From Bacteroidota bacterium (GTDB lineage Bacteria; Bacteroidota; Bacteroidia; Bacteroidales; GCA-2748055), in contig DAOWNM010000044.1 in assembly GCA_030642565.1 (NCBI GenBank), forward strand, positions 1 to 12,054: a stretch of 12,054 nucleotides of DNA. The letters run 5' to 3'. The notes under the pieces are model-generated. The model had not been told where the DNA came from, did no database searches, and saw nothing but the letters and a program-made list of their open reading frames with translations. A program made the position numbers and the translations under genes. Below are positions 1 through 6,079 of the stretch, in pieces (positions within the stretch are counted from its first letter, which is position 1; the number at the start of each line of letters is the position of its first letter).

Positions 1-700
1 AATCAGGATCGAGCTTATTCATCACCTCATGAAAATAGGTAAGGGCCGAATCGTACATCTGCCTGTTATAGAGAATCAGGCCAATATTTCCCAGTGCTCC
101 GCACTCTTCAGTAGAAAGTCCGTTTTCCCTGTAAATGGTATAAGCTTTAAAGTAGTGCTTTTCGGCTTCAGAGAGCCTTCCCATGTCATGGGATACATTA
201 CCCATATTATTTTCCATATTGGCGATACCCAGCTGGTCATTCTCCCTTTCATAGGCATTCAGACTCTGCAAAAAAAAGAAGTAGGCTTCACTGAAATTGG
301 CCATATCATAATAAAGACTTCCCATCTTCAGGGCACAACTCCCTATCTCAGTGAAATCCTCCAGTTTGATAAACTCATCATACGCCTTTTTGTAGTATAG
401 CAGGCTGCGTTCGGTAACCAGTTTCCTCTCGTAAATCTGACCTTTGCTCTTATATAATAAGGGGAGGAGCGATTCAGGATCGTTTCTCTGCAGCATCAGT
501 TCTGCGCGGTTGGCAAAATAGAGGGCACTGTCCGGATACTCTTTCTGCAGCGAAAGAGAGAGTTCATAATAGGTGGTGGCCAATGCATTATCGGTCACCA
601 CAACAGCCATATTCAAAAGACTGTCGGTCCTTGAATCCTGTGCATAGAGATGGCTGAAGGGCCAGAATGCAATGAATAGTAATATCAGAATTCGATTCAT
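1..700 (-). CDS. Secreted TPR-repeat protein, amino-terminal part (runs off the left edge)
   Basis: The frame is open from an ATG at 700 down to base 1 on the minus strand, giving 233 complete codons without a stop; the carboxyl end is outside the window. Residues 1-21 form a signal peptide (MNRILILLFIAFWPFSHLYA, then QDS), so the protein is exported or membrane-bound by its N-terminus. The rest is helical tetratricopeptide repeats, roughly at 39-72, 79-113, 119-153, 159-193 and 201-233, with the usual spacing of small and aromatic residues (for example GSLYYDMANFSEAYFFFLQS and ALGNIGLILYNRQMYDSALT). In Bacteroidota such proteins often continue into a membrane helix with a histidine kinase, HTH or other signalling domain, but that part is not visible, so no function is assigned. 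It is divergent from the hemolysin III gene. The signal peptide and repeats are clear; the overall role is unknown. Confidence 0.85.
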   Translation of the reverse strand, partial: MNRILILLFIAFWPFSHLYAQDSRTDSLLNMAVVVTDNALATTYYELSLSLQKEYPDSALYFANRAELMLQRNDPESLLPLLYKSKGQIYERKLVTERSLLYYKKAYDEFIKLEDFTEIGSCALKMGSLYYDMANFSEAYFFFLQSLNAYERENDQLGIANMENNMGNVSHDMGRLSEAEKHYFKAYTIYRENGLSTEECGALGNIGLILYNRQMYDSALTYFHEVMNKLDPD

Positions 701-732
701 GGGCTGAAAGGGCTTCTCCGTCAGGTATAAAA

Positions 733-740
733 CAAATATA
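733..740 (-). promoter_or_regulatory. Possible -7 box for the TPR gene
   Basis: Read on the minus strand, this is TATATTTG, a full match to the Bacteroidota -7 consensus TAnnTTTG, lying 33 bases upstream of the ATG at 700. No TTG/TTTG -33 element is present at the expected spacing, so the call is tentative. Confidence 0.35.
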
Positions 741-804
741 CTTATTTTGGGATGAAAACTGTCATACGGGGACTGCTGAATCCACCTCTTTGCACGGGGT
801 TATA

Positions 805-812
805 TACTTTTG
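805..812 (+). promoter_or_regulatory. Possible -7 box for the hemolysin III gene
   Basis: TACTTTTG matches TAnnTTTG exactly. It lies inside the longer frame that starts at 752 and just before the ATG at 827, which fits the shorter start. The leader RNA would be only about 7-10 bases, and there is no -33 TTG at 19-21 bases spacing, so this is weak support. Confidence 0.3.
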
Positions 813-826
813 GAAAAAATATATTG

Positions 827-1483
827 ATGGCGGAAAATCTGAAATTTACTCGTGGCGAAGAGCTGGCAAATGCGGTCTCACACTTCTCGGGAGCTCTGCT
901 TGCGGTGGCCGGCCTTGTACTGATGGTTCACTACTCTATAATCAATGGAAACGGCTGGCATGTGGTGAGCACATCTGTTTTTGGTGCATCCATGATCGTG
1001 CTCTATCTCTCTTCCACATTGACTCATATTCTGCCCATTGGAAGGGCCAAAGATATTTTCTTCAATTTTGACCGGATCGCTATCTATATCATGATTGCCG
1101 GGACCTATACCCCCATTGCACTAATTACTCTCAATGGACCTATGGGATGGGTTATTTTTGGGATTGAATGGGGACTGGCTATTGTGGGGACAGTGATGAT
1201 CCTGATACAGCCTGGCGATTTTAACCGTGGTGTTAGCACCTTTTATGTGGTGACTTATGCAGTGATGGGCTGGCTGATCCTGATTGCCATCGTACCGGTG
1301 ATGAACAGACTTCCACTAATGGGTAGCCTGTGGATCTTAATTGGTGGACTCTGTTATACGGTGGGTATTCTTTTTTTCAAAGTGATTCGGTTCCCATATC
1401 ACCATCTTGTATGGCATATACTGGTACTTGCCGGAACAGTTTCACATTTTTTTGCTGTATTTTTCTATATGATTCCCAGGTAA
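827..1483 (+). CDS. Hemolysin III / PAQR-like integral membrane protein
   Basis: The product is 218 residues with seven likely membrane helices, the expected size for the HlyIII family (bacterial relatives of eukaryotic adiponectin/progestin receptors). Family residues are visible: the N-terminal FTRGEELANAVSH block (residues 7-19), SxxxH at 63-67, an Asp at 82 after FNF, and HxxxH at 193-197, which together form the metal-binding set known from PAQR hydrolases. It should sit in the inner membrane; its substrate is unknown, and the 'hemolysin' name comes from a Bacillus homologue rather than proven toxicity. I chose the ATG at 827 because the family normally begins with a short tail before the GEE motif; an in-frame ATG at 752 would add 25 residues that do not look like the family. 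It has no obvious partner among its neighbours. Confidence 0.85.
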   Translation: MAENLKFTRGEELANAVSHFSGALLAVAGLVLMVHYSIINGNGWHVVSTSVFGASMIVLYLSSTLTHILPIGRAKDIFFNFDRIAIYIMIAGTYTPIALITLNGPMGWVIFGIEWGLAIVGTVMILIQPGDFNRGVSTFYVVTYAVMGWLILIAIVPVMNRLPLMGSLWILIGGLCYTVGILFFKVIRFPYHHLVWHILVLAGTVSHFFAVFFYMIPR

Positions 1484-1504
1484 ATGGAGAAATGTTAATA
1501 GTCG

Positions 1505-1537
1505 TTGTGTTTTTGGTTTTAATTTGTATTACTTTTG
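1505..1537 (+). promoter_or_regulatory. Promoter of the cold-shock gene
   Basis: TTG (1505-1507) and TACTTTTG (1530-1537) match the Bacteroidota -33 and -7 elements with 22 bases between them, slightly long. Transcription would start near 1544, about 20 bases before the ATG at 1566, so this cold-shock gene has a short leader, unlike the long structured one of E. coli cspA. Confidence 0.55.
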
Positions 1538-1565
1538 TACCGTTATTAATTATCAATCTATTACA

Positions 1566-1757
1566 ATGAAAGAAGGTAAAGTAAAATTCTTTAATGAATC
1601 CAAAGGATATGGATTTATCAAGGACGTCGAATCCGACGAAGAGTATTTTGTCCATGTATCTGGCCTGATCGACAAGATTAAGGAAGATGACAATGTAACT
1701 TTCGAACTTACTGAAGGACGAAAAGGATTAAATGCAGTGAATGTCAAACTTATATAG
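1566..1757 (+). CDS. Cold-shock domain protein (CspA family)
   Basis: A single cold-shock domain of 63 residues, the usual family length. The RNA-binding motifs are present: RNP1 as KGYGFI at residues 13-18 and RNP2 as YFVHVS at 27-32, preceded by the KVKFFNESKG strand-turn (Phe9 takes the place of the common Trp). Family members are cytoplasmic single-stranded RNA/DNA-binding proteins that melt RNA secondary structure; whether this copy responds to cold cannot be told. The ATG at 1566 begins the conserved MKEGKVKFF start; a frame opening at 1524 adds 14 unrelated residues and would lie over the promoter. It is a single-gene unit with its own promoter at 1505-1537 and terminator at 1785-1813. 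Confidence 0.93.
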   Translation: MKEGKVKFFNESKGYGFIKDVESDEEYFVHVSGLIDKIKEDDNVTFELTEGRKGLNAVNVKLI

Positions 1758-1784
1758 TTAAACATATCATCTCATATTAATCTG

Positions 1785-1813
1785 AACCCTTCGCATTAGC
1801 GAGGGGTTTTTTT
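1785..1813 (+). terminator. Intrinsic terminator of the cold-shock gene
   Basis: AACCCTTCGC (1785-1794) pairs with GCGAGGGGTT (1799-1808) through ten base pairs with one G-U wobble, around an ATTA loop. A T-run spans 1807-1813. It lies 28 bases after the stop codon. Confidence 0.9.
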
Positions 1814-1841
1814 GTTTGTGATCTTTTTCCAGCTACTTTTA
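1811..1841 (+). promoter_or_regulatory. Promoter of the ThuA-domain gene
   Basis: TTTG at 1811-1814, exactly 19 bases, then TACTTTTA at 1834-1841: a good -33/-7 pair with one mismatch in the last base of the -7 box. Transcription would start near 1848, about 16 bases before the ATG at 1864. The -33 element overlaps the T-run of the preceding terminator. Confidence 0.55.
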
Positions 1842-1863
1842 TAGTCAACTCAAATACCGATCC

Positions 1864-2682
1864 ATGAAACTAAATCGACGACGCTTCCTATCAAGTACAG
1901 GGACCGTTGCAGTAGGAGCCTCACTGGGACTTCGTGCAGGTGAAGTCAGCGAAACCCGTAACCTGCCAGTTAAACCAGATCTGCCTTCGCTGAAGGGACG
2001 TAAGATCTTATATACCTATGGCGGTTGGAAAGGGCATGAACCGAATCAGTCCCTGGAGCTCTTCAAACCATGGATGGAGAGTGAGGGCGCTGTGGTGGAA
2101 GCATTTGACAACCTGGAACCCTATGCCGATGCAGTATATATGAAGAAGATCGATCTGGTCATCCAGGTTTTTACCATGGCCACCATTACGAATAGGCAGG
2201 AAAAAGGGCTCATTGGAGCAGTCTCCTCGGGGTGCGGATTGGCAGGCTGGCATGGCGGACTCTGCGACTCGTTCCGGAACAATGTAGATTACCAGTTTAT
2301 GACCGGCGGACAGTGGGTGGCACATCCGGGAGGGGTGATAGACTACCACGTGAAGGTAACCGACCATGAGGATCCAGTGACGAGCGGAATATCAGATTTT
2401 AATATGCACAGTGAGCAATATTACCTCCATGTGGATCCCAATATGAAGGTACTCGCCACCACTACATTCGGGGCCGATCACGCCCCCTGGATCGATGGAT
2501 GCACCATGCCGGTGGTCTGGAAAAAGATGCATGGAAAAGGGAGGATATTCTACTCTTCGCTGGGCCATGTGATGAAAGATTTCGAAGTACCGGAAGCCCT
2601 GGAGATCATGCAGCGTGGTATCAGATGGGCCTCTGCCAGCAGATATGCTCCGGCCGAAGCCTGGAAGAGACCGGTATATTAA
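1864..2682 (+). CDS. Tat-exported ThuA-domain protein
   Basis: The protein is 272 residues. The N-terminus carries a twin-arginine signal, NRRRFLSS at residues 4-11 followed by a hydrophobic stretch to about 25, so it should be exported folded. The remainder reads as a ThuA-like class I glutamine-amidotransferase-fold domain: a first strand RKILYTYGG at 46-54, the GCGLAGWHGG turn at 123-132, HPGGVIDYHVKVTDHEDPVTSGISDF at about 154-179, and the closing block with PVVWKKMHGKGRIFYSSLGH at 216-235. ThuA proteins in Bacteroidota are usually linked to sugar or glycoside metabolism, but the reaction is poorly defined and there is no sugar-use gene beside it here. It appears to be transcribed alone; no clear terminator follows before the Trp leader promoter 27 bases downstream. 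Confidence 0.85.
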   Translation: MKLNRRRFLSSTGTVAVGASLGLRAGEVSETRNLPVKPDLPSLKGRKILYTYGGWKGHEPNQSLELFKPWMESEGAVVEAFDNLEPYADAVYMKKIDLVIQVFTMATITNRQEKGLIGAVSSGCGLAGWHGGLCDSFRNNVDYQFMTGGQWVAHPGGVIDYHVKVTDHEDPVTSGISDFNMHSEQYYLHVDPNMKVLATTTFGADHAPWIDGCTMPVVWKKMHGKGRIFYSSLGHVMKDFEVPEALEIMQRGIRWASASRYAPAEAWKRPVY

Positions 2683-2705
2683 ATTTATTTTAAATAGGGA
2701 GCAGT

Positions 2706-2746
2706 GTGATTGCATTTCTGAAAATAATAGTTAATTTTCCAATCAC
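2706..2746. repeat. Inverted repeat spanning the trp leader promoter
   Basis: GTGATTG (2706-2712) and CAATCAC (2740-2746) are perfect 7-base inverted copies separated by 27 bases. They bracket the promoter, with the left arm covering the -33 TTG and the right arm covering the expected transcription start. Possible operator half-sites, but the motif matches no regulator that I know. Confidence 0.4.
2710..2739 (+). promoter_or_regulatory. Promoter of the trpB2 leader transcript
   Basis: TTG at 2710-2712, exactly 19 bases, then TAATTTTC at 2732-2739 (TAnnTTTG with one mismatch). Transcription would begin around 2744-2746, about a dozen bases before the leader-peptide ATG, the arrangement expected for an attenuator transcript. 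Confidence 0.55.
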
Positions 2747-2757
2747 AAATTGAAATA

Positions 2758-2844
2758 ATGAAGTTAGTGACCAATCATATTTACTGGCGATGGCTTTGGT
2801 GGAACCACCTTATAGATGCTTCGTGGGCAATGATTGGACTGTAG
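2758..2844 (+). CDS. Tryptophan leader peptide (28 residues, five Trp)
   Basis: A small frame ATG...TAG encodes MKLVTNHIYWRWLWWNHLIDASWAMIGL (shown here only as composition: 28 residues). Trp stands at positions 10, 12, 14, 15 and 23, with four of the five packed into the six residues WRWLWW (bases 2785-2802). TGG is normally the rarest sense-codon class, so this density is far beyond chance. It is followed 27 bases after its stop by an intrinsic terminator and then by a tryptophan synthase gene. The peptide itself is likely unimportant; its translation measures charged tRNA-Trp. The start at 2758 is preceded by the A-rich TGAAATA sequence usual for Bacteroidota start sites. It is too short for standard gene callers. 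Confidence 0.88.
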   Translation: MKLVTNHIYWRWLWWNHLIDASWAMIGL

Positions 2845-2904
2845 AGAAAACAGATCACAAAACAGAATACGCGGGGCATGTTAGAGATAGCAGCCCCGTT
2901 TTTT
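2771..2904 (+). promoter_or_regulatory. Tryptophan transcription attenuator (alternative RNA folds)
   Basis: Three competing pairings can be read. P1 joins CCAATCAT (2771-2778) to ATGATTGG (2830-2837), eight perfect pairs enclosing the Trp codons. The antiterminator joins ATGCTTCGT (2816-2824) to GCGGGGCAT (2871-2879), nine pairs including three G-U. The terminator joins CGGGGC (2872-2877) to GCCCCG (2893-2898). The antiterminator excludes the terminator because they share 2872-2877, and it crosses P1. A ribosome stalled on the Trp codons would cover the left arm of P1 but leave 2816-2824 free, favouring antitermination; one reaching the stop at 2842 would mask 2816-2824 and favour termination. 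The pairings are read from sequence; the mechanism is inferred from classical amino-acid attenuators. Folding energies were not computed. Confidence 0.8.
2872..2904 (+). terminator. Attenuator terminator upstream of trpB2
   Basis: Six G-C pairs, CGGGGC (2872-2877) with GCCCCG (2893-2898), are followed directly by six T (2899-2904). Two further inner pairs (2879-2880 with 2891-2892) are possible with a bulged A. It lies 42 bases before the trpB2 start, so it ends transcription ahead of the gene rather than after one. Confidence 0.85.
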
Positions 2905-2946
2905 ATTGAACAAAACTGAAATTATTAATACCCTAAAAATTCAATT

Positions 2947-4323
2947 ATGAGAAAGAACAAGAAGATCATCCTGAGCGAAAAAGAGATGCCGAAACAGTGG
3001 TATAACATTGTAGCTGACCTTCCCGGAACACTCAATCCTCCCCTGGGACCCGACGGAAAACCGATTGGTCCGGAAATGCTGGCACCCGTATTCCCCATGA
3101 ACCTGATTGAGCAGGAAGTAAGCACCGAAAGGTGGATCGATATACCGGAAAAGGTGATGGAGATGCTAAGTATCTGGCGTCCGGCACCCATGGTCCGGGC
3201 CTATGCACTAGAGGAGGCTCTGGGTACGCCTGCCCGGATCTATTACAAGAATGAGAGTGTTTCCCCGGCCGGAAGTCATAAACCTAACACAGCTGTGGCC
3301 CAGGCTTATTATAATAGAGAATTTGGTATTCGGAAACTGACTACCGAAACCGGGGCAGGACAGTGGGGGAGCGCGCTAGCTTTTGCCTGCTCACTGCTGG
3401 GAATGGAGTGCAAGGTATTTATGGTACGAGTCAGCTTTGACCAGAAGCCATTCCGAAAGATGATGATGCAGACCTGGGGCGGAACATGCATTGCCAGTCC
3501 AAGCAACGAAACCCAGGCAGGACGTGATGTGCTGGCCAAATACCCCGACACCCCTGGCAGCCTTGGCATCGCCATCAGTGAAGCAGTGGAGGCAGCCGTA
3601 ACCGATGAAACAGGTCAGACCCGCTATTCGCTGGGGAGCGTGCTGAATCATGTGATGTTGCACCAGACCATTATCGGACTTGAAGCGAAAAAGCAACTGG
3701 AAAAGGCGGGAGAGAAGCTTCCCGACGTGTTGATCGGTTGTGCCGGTGGCGGCAGCAACTTCGCAGGGCTCAGCTTCCCATTTATACAAGATAAAATCCA
3801 TGGTGCCGAAATTGATGTCATCGCTGTAGAACCGAAGAGTTGTCCTACATTGACCCAGGCTCCTTTCGCCTATGACCATGGCGATATTGCTAAAATGACT
3901 CCGTTGCTGGCCATGAACTCCCTTGGACACGGTTTTATTCCGCCTCCCATTCATGCCGGTGGACTCAGGTACCATGGGATGTCACCCCTGGTGAGCCATG
4001 CAGTAAAAGAGGGACTGGTTCGTCCCGAGGCCATACATCAGCTGGAGTGTTACGAGGCGGGGTTGCTTTTCTCCCGCACAGAAGGGATCATTCCTGCACC
4101 CGAAACCACCCATGCCATCGCTTCAACGATCAGACAAGCCAAACTGGCAAAAGAGGAGGGAAAAGAGAAAGTGATCCTTTTTAACTTCAGCGGCCATGGA
4201 CTGATGGACCTGGTAGGTTATGAAAAGTTCTTAAACGGAGAGCTTAAAGATATTAAACTCGCGACAAAGGATTTTGAACAGTTCACAGCTGTGCTGAAGA
4301 ACCATCCTTCCCCAGTTGTTTAA
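2947..4323 (+). CDS. trpB: Tryptophan synthase beta chain, TrpB2 type
   Basis: A PLP enzyme of 458 residues that joins indole to serine (or O-phosphoserine in some TrpB2 enzymes) to make L-tryptophan in the cytoplasm. The PLP lysine is Lys112 in GSHKPNTA, the catalytic Glu is Glu134 in TETGAGQW, and the phosphate-binding glycine loop is GCAGGGSNF at 264-272. Later family blocks are [15 protein letters not shown] (376-390) and [11 protein letters not shown] (412-422). The length (canonical TrpB is near 400), the long N-terminal extension with [18 protein letters not shown], and [16 protein letters not shown] place it in the TrpB2 branch. No trpA or other trp gene is adjacent, as usual for TrpB2, so it may salvage indole or supplement a canonical TrpAB encoded elsewhere. 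Its control by the Trp attenuator immediately upstream independently supports a role in Trp supply. The ATG at 2947 follows the terminator by 42 bases. Confidence 0.93.
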   Translation: MRKNKKIILSEKEMPKQWYNIVADLPGTLNPPLGPDGKPIGPEMLAPVFPMNLIEQEVSTERWIDIPEKVMEMLSIWRPAPMVRAYALEEALGTPARIYYKNESVSPAGSHKPNTAVAQAYYNREFGIRKLTTETGAGQWGSALAFACSLLGMECKVFMVRVSFDQKPFRKMMMQTWGGTCIASPSNETQAGRDVLAKYPDTPGSLGIAISEAVEAAVTDETGQTRYSLGSVLNHVMLHQTIIGLEAKKQLEKAGEKLPDVLIGCAGGGSNFAGLSFPFIQDKIHGAEIDVIAVEPKSCPTLTQAPFAYDHGDIAKMTPLLAMNSLGHGFIPPPIHAGGLRYHGMSPLVSHAVKEGLVRPEAIHQLECYEAGLLFSRTEGIIPAPETTHAIASTIRQAKLAKEEGKEKVILFNFSGHGLMDLVGYEKFLNGELKDIKLATKDFEQFTAVLKNHPSPVV

Positions 4324-4347
4324 CCTCTGGCCGAATTAATTTATTGC

Positions 4348-4914
4348 ATGAATAGTATTGCAGTATACTGCGGTTCAAGCAGCGGGAACAATGAAATATA
4401 CAGAGTACATGCAGCAGCTACCGGAAGGTTTCTGGCCAGGCAGAGAATCGACCTGGTCTATGGAGGAGGTAAGGTTGGTTTGATGGGGGTGCTGGCCGAT
4501 GCGGTCATGGAAGCAGGGGGGAAGGTCACTGGTATCATCCCAGGCTTTTTACAGACCAAGGAGGTAGCCCACGAACAGCTGAGCGAACTGATTACTGTGG
4601 AGACCATGCACCAGCGCAAGGCACTGATTCATGAGATGAGCGATGGATTTATGGCCCTTCCAGGGGGGTATGGCACCCTGGAAGAACTCTTTGAGATGTT
4701 AACGTGGGGACAGCTGGGATTGCATCCGAAGCCGGTGGGACTACTTAATATAGAAGGGTTTTTCGATCACTTGCTCTCCTTTCTGGACCAGATGGTACAG
4801 GAGGGTTTTCTGCATGAGATCAACAGGAATATGGTTCTAACCGGCCACACTCCGGAGGATCTGTTTGAAAAGATGGTTGCGTACCAGGCACCAACTGTGC
4901 CCAAATGGCTCTGA
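4348..4914 (+). CDS. LOG-family nucleoside 5'-monophosphate phosphoribohydrolase
   Basis: The product is 188 residues with a Rossmann-like fold typical of the TIGR00730/LOG family. Visible motifs are the first strand and turn SIAVYCGSSSGN (3-14), VYGGGKVGLMG (37-47), MHQRKALIHEMSD (87-99) with the conserved Arg90, and PGGYGTLEE (105-113) ending in the catalytic Glu113. Characterised members split the N-glycosidic bond of a nucleoside monophosphate to release the base and ribose 5-phosphate: cytokinin activation in plants, and AMP or related substrates in bacteria. The true substrate here is unknown. It starts 24 bases after trpB2 with no terminator or promoter between them, so it should share the Trp-controlled transcript. 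Its stop is only six bases from the stop of the opposing OsmC gene. Confidence 0.88.
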   Translation: MNSIAVYCGSSSGNNEIYRVHAAATGRFLARQRIDLVYGGGKVGLMGVLADAVMEAGGKVTGIIPGFLQTKEVAHEQLSELITVETMHQRKALIHEMSDGFMALPGGYGTLEELFEMLTWGQLGLHPKPVGLLNIEGFFDHLLSFLDQMVQEGFLHEINRNMVLTGHTPEDLFEKMVAYQAPTVPKWL

Positions 4915-4920
4915 ACAGAG

Positions 4921-5343
4921 TTACCCTGCCAGGTTGGCTGAAAGCTTGATTTCGGCTGCTGCCACCAGTCTGGAAATGGGACATTTTTGCTTGGCAGCCA
5001 CTGCCAGTTCTTCAAATTTTTCCTGCGACAGACCGGTGCATTTGACATTGCACTCAAGCTCAATAATGGTAACCAATGGTCCGGTCTCATCTTTTCCCAG
5101 GTGCACTTTTGCTGTGGTCTCCACACTTTCAGGAGTCAACCCCTCACCGCTAATAAGGGCGGCAAGAAACATGGAGTAACAACCTGAATGGGCTGCTCCC
5201 ACAAGCTCTTCGGGATTGGTGCCGGCACCCTCCTCAAAACGGGATTGAAAGGTAAAGGGTCCGCTGTAATTACTAAAATTCATGGTGCCCTTACCGTCTT
5301 TCAGGGTACCGTTCCATTGTGATTTTGCTTTTCTGATCGACAT
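4921..5343 (-). CDS. OsmC-type peroxidase
   Basis: The product is 140 residues and matches the OsmC branch of the OsmC/Ohr family of thiol peroxidases, which reduce organic hydroperoxides in the cytoplasm. The two redox cysteines are Cys55 in the AAHSGCYS block and Cys121 in QKCPISR. Upstream of the first lies GTNPEELVGAAH (41-52) with the conserved Glu pair 46-47, and Arg35 is in the position of the family's active-site Arg. I start it at the ATG at 5343 (MSIRKAKSQWNGTL), because that opening is the family norm; an in-frame ATG at 5400 would add 19 residues and place the start inside the terminator hairpin at 5372-5398. No promoter is obvious in the short gap after that hairpin, so how it is transcribed is unclear. 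Confidence 0.9.
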   Translation of the reverse strand: MSIRKAKSQWNGTLKDGKGTMNFSNYSGPFTFQSRFEEGAGTNPEELVGAAHSGCYSMFLAALISGEGLTPESVETTAKVHLGKDETGPLVTIIELECNVKCTGLSQEKFEELAVAAKQKCPISRLVAAAEIKLSANLAG

Positions 5344-5362
5344 ATTGATGATGCTTTTTGGT

Positions 5363-5398
5363 AAAAAAAAAGTGTCGTACAGATAACCAGTCCGACAC
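5363..5398 (-). terminator. Intrinsic terminator of the Spy-like gene
   Basis: On the minus strand GTGTCG (5398-5393) pairs with CGACAC (5377-5372), six pairs around a 15-base loop, followed directly by nine T (5371-5363). It lies 42 bases after the stop of the Spy-like gene and just before the OsmC start at 5343. Confidence 0.75.
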
Positions 5399-5440
5399 AT
5401 AATTGTTCAGTTTCAGCAACCGACTATATTGGAAAATATC

Positions 5441-5920
5441 TTAGTTCCGACCGCGTCCCCTGTCAGGACGTTCAGCCTCACCTCCCTCTCCATCCGGATT
5501 GGCCTGCTGACGTTGCTGGCGCATCTCGTTTCTTCGCTGCTCCTGCATCACTATAAATTTTTCATACTGTTCCTTGGTCAGCACCTCTTCATACTGTGCA
5601 TTACGTTCGTCCCGCATCTTCATCATCTTCTCCCGCATCGCTTCGCGATCGGTAGGAGGACCGCCGGCACTCATCATTTTCTGACGCTCAATCTGCCTTT
5701 TATTATAAAAGTCCATTTCGATAGCCAATACTTTCTTGTGCTGCTCATCTGTCAGTTTAAGGGTTTCCGAGGTACTCTCCACCCGCTCTATGATATCCTC
5801 TTCTGTCATCTGGAATCCGCGTCCCGTTCCGTCACCGGGTCCCTGTGCGGTAATATTCAATGCAAAAAGAGAAACCAGGAGTGCAAGTCCAATCATTCTA
5901 AAATTTACTACTCTTTTCAT
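5441..5920 (-). CDS. Secreted Spy/CpxP-like LTxxQ protein
   Basis: The protein is 159 residues with a signal peptide (residues 1-25, cut near NITA/QG), so it is periplasmic or otherwise extracytoplasmic. Two LTxxQ motifs stand at 56-60 (LTDEQ) and 114-118 (LTKEQ), each followed by a helix, with a charged Met/Arg/Lys-rich helical segment between them. This matches small Bacteroidota relatives of Spy and CpxP, which in E. coli act as envelope chaperones or stress sensors; function here is inferred from the fold only. The tail from about 131 is very rich in Gln, Arg and Gly and ends GEAERPDRGRGRN, and a Gly-rich GPGDGTGRGF sits just after the signal cleavage site. It is divergent from the ABC export operon, with 159 bases between the two starts, and is closed by the terminator at 5363-5398. 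Confidence 0.82.
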   Translation of the reverse strand: MKRVVNFRMIGLALLVSLFALNITAQGPGDGTGRGFQMTEEDIIERVESTSETLKLTDEQHKKVLAIEMDFYNKRQIERQKMMSAGGPPTDREAMREKMMKMRDERNAQYEEVLTKEQYEKFIVMQEQRRNEMRQQRQQANPDGEGGEAERPDRGRGRN

Positions 5921-6079
5921 CTTCTTTTTTTTATTTAATAGTATAACTGCTTCTATGATTGATCTATTATAAAAAGGTTTAATTTAAATGTATAATTAAA
6001 GTATGTAACAACATTAAACCTTGAGGCGTCAAATCAGTCAAAACCCAACAAATAGCAAACCCTGCAACAACAGTGAACT
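5921..6079. other. AT-rich divergent intergenic region
   Basis: This 159-base spacer separates the divergent Spy-like and ABC ATPase genes and should contain both promoters. On the minus strand TACATTTA (5992-5985) resembles a -7 box and a TTG lies at 6011-6009, but the 16-base spacing is short. I see no convincing plus-strand -7 box. No ORF, repeat or RNA element was recognised. Confidence 0.4.

Noticed and set aside
752..826. Longer start for the hemolysin III gene (25 extra residues)
   Set aside because: The added residues are not like the family N-terminus, and a TAnnTTTG box lies inside this stretch; the ATG at 827 gives the normal family start. The longer form cannot be fully excluded.
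2798..2809. GGTGG/CCACC palindrome in the leader as a main regulatory hairpin
   Set aside because: With a workable loop it gives only four pairs and is covered by the ribosome at the Trp codons; it may be a small pause hairpin but is not needed for the switch.
2845..2898. TRAP-type (G/U)AG repeat site as an alternative Trp control
   Set aside because: A few UAG/GAG triplets occur, but not the long regular series needed, and the Trp-rich leader frame explains the terminator better.
3391..3975. 194-codon minus-strand frame inside trpB2
   Set aside because: It is the shadow of a strongly conserved enzyme on the other strand, shows no recognisable domain, and has no promoter or neighbour of its own.
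5429..5938. 169-codon plus-strand frame opposite the Spy-like gene
   Set aside because: It is antisense to a gene with a clear signal peptide and two LTxxQ motifs; its own translation is low-information Leu/His/Phe sequence.
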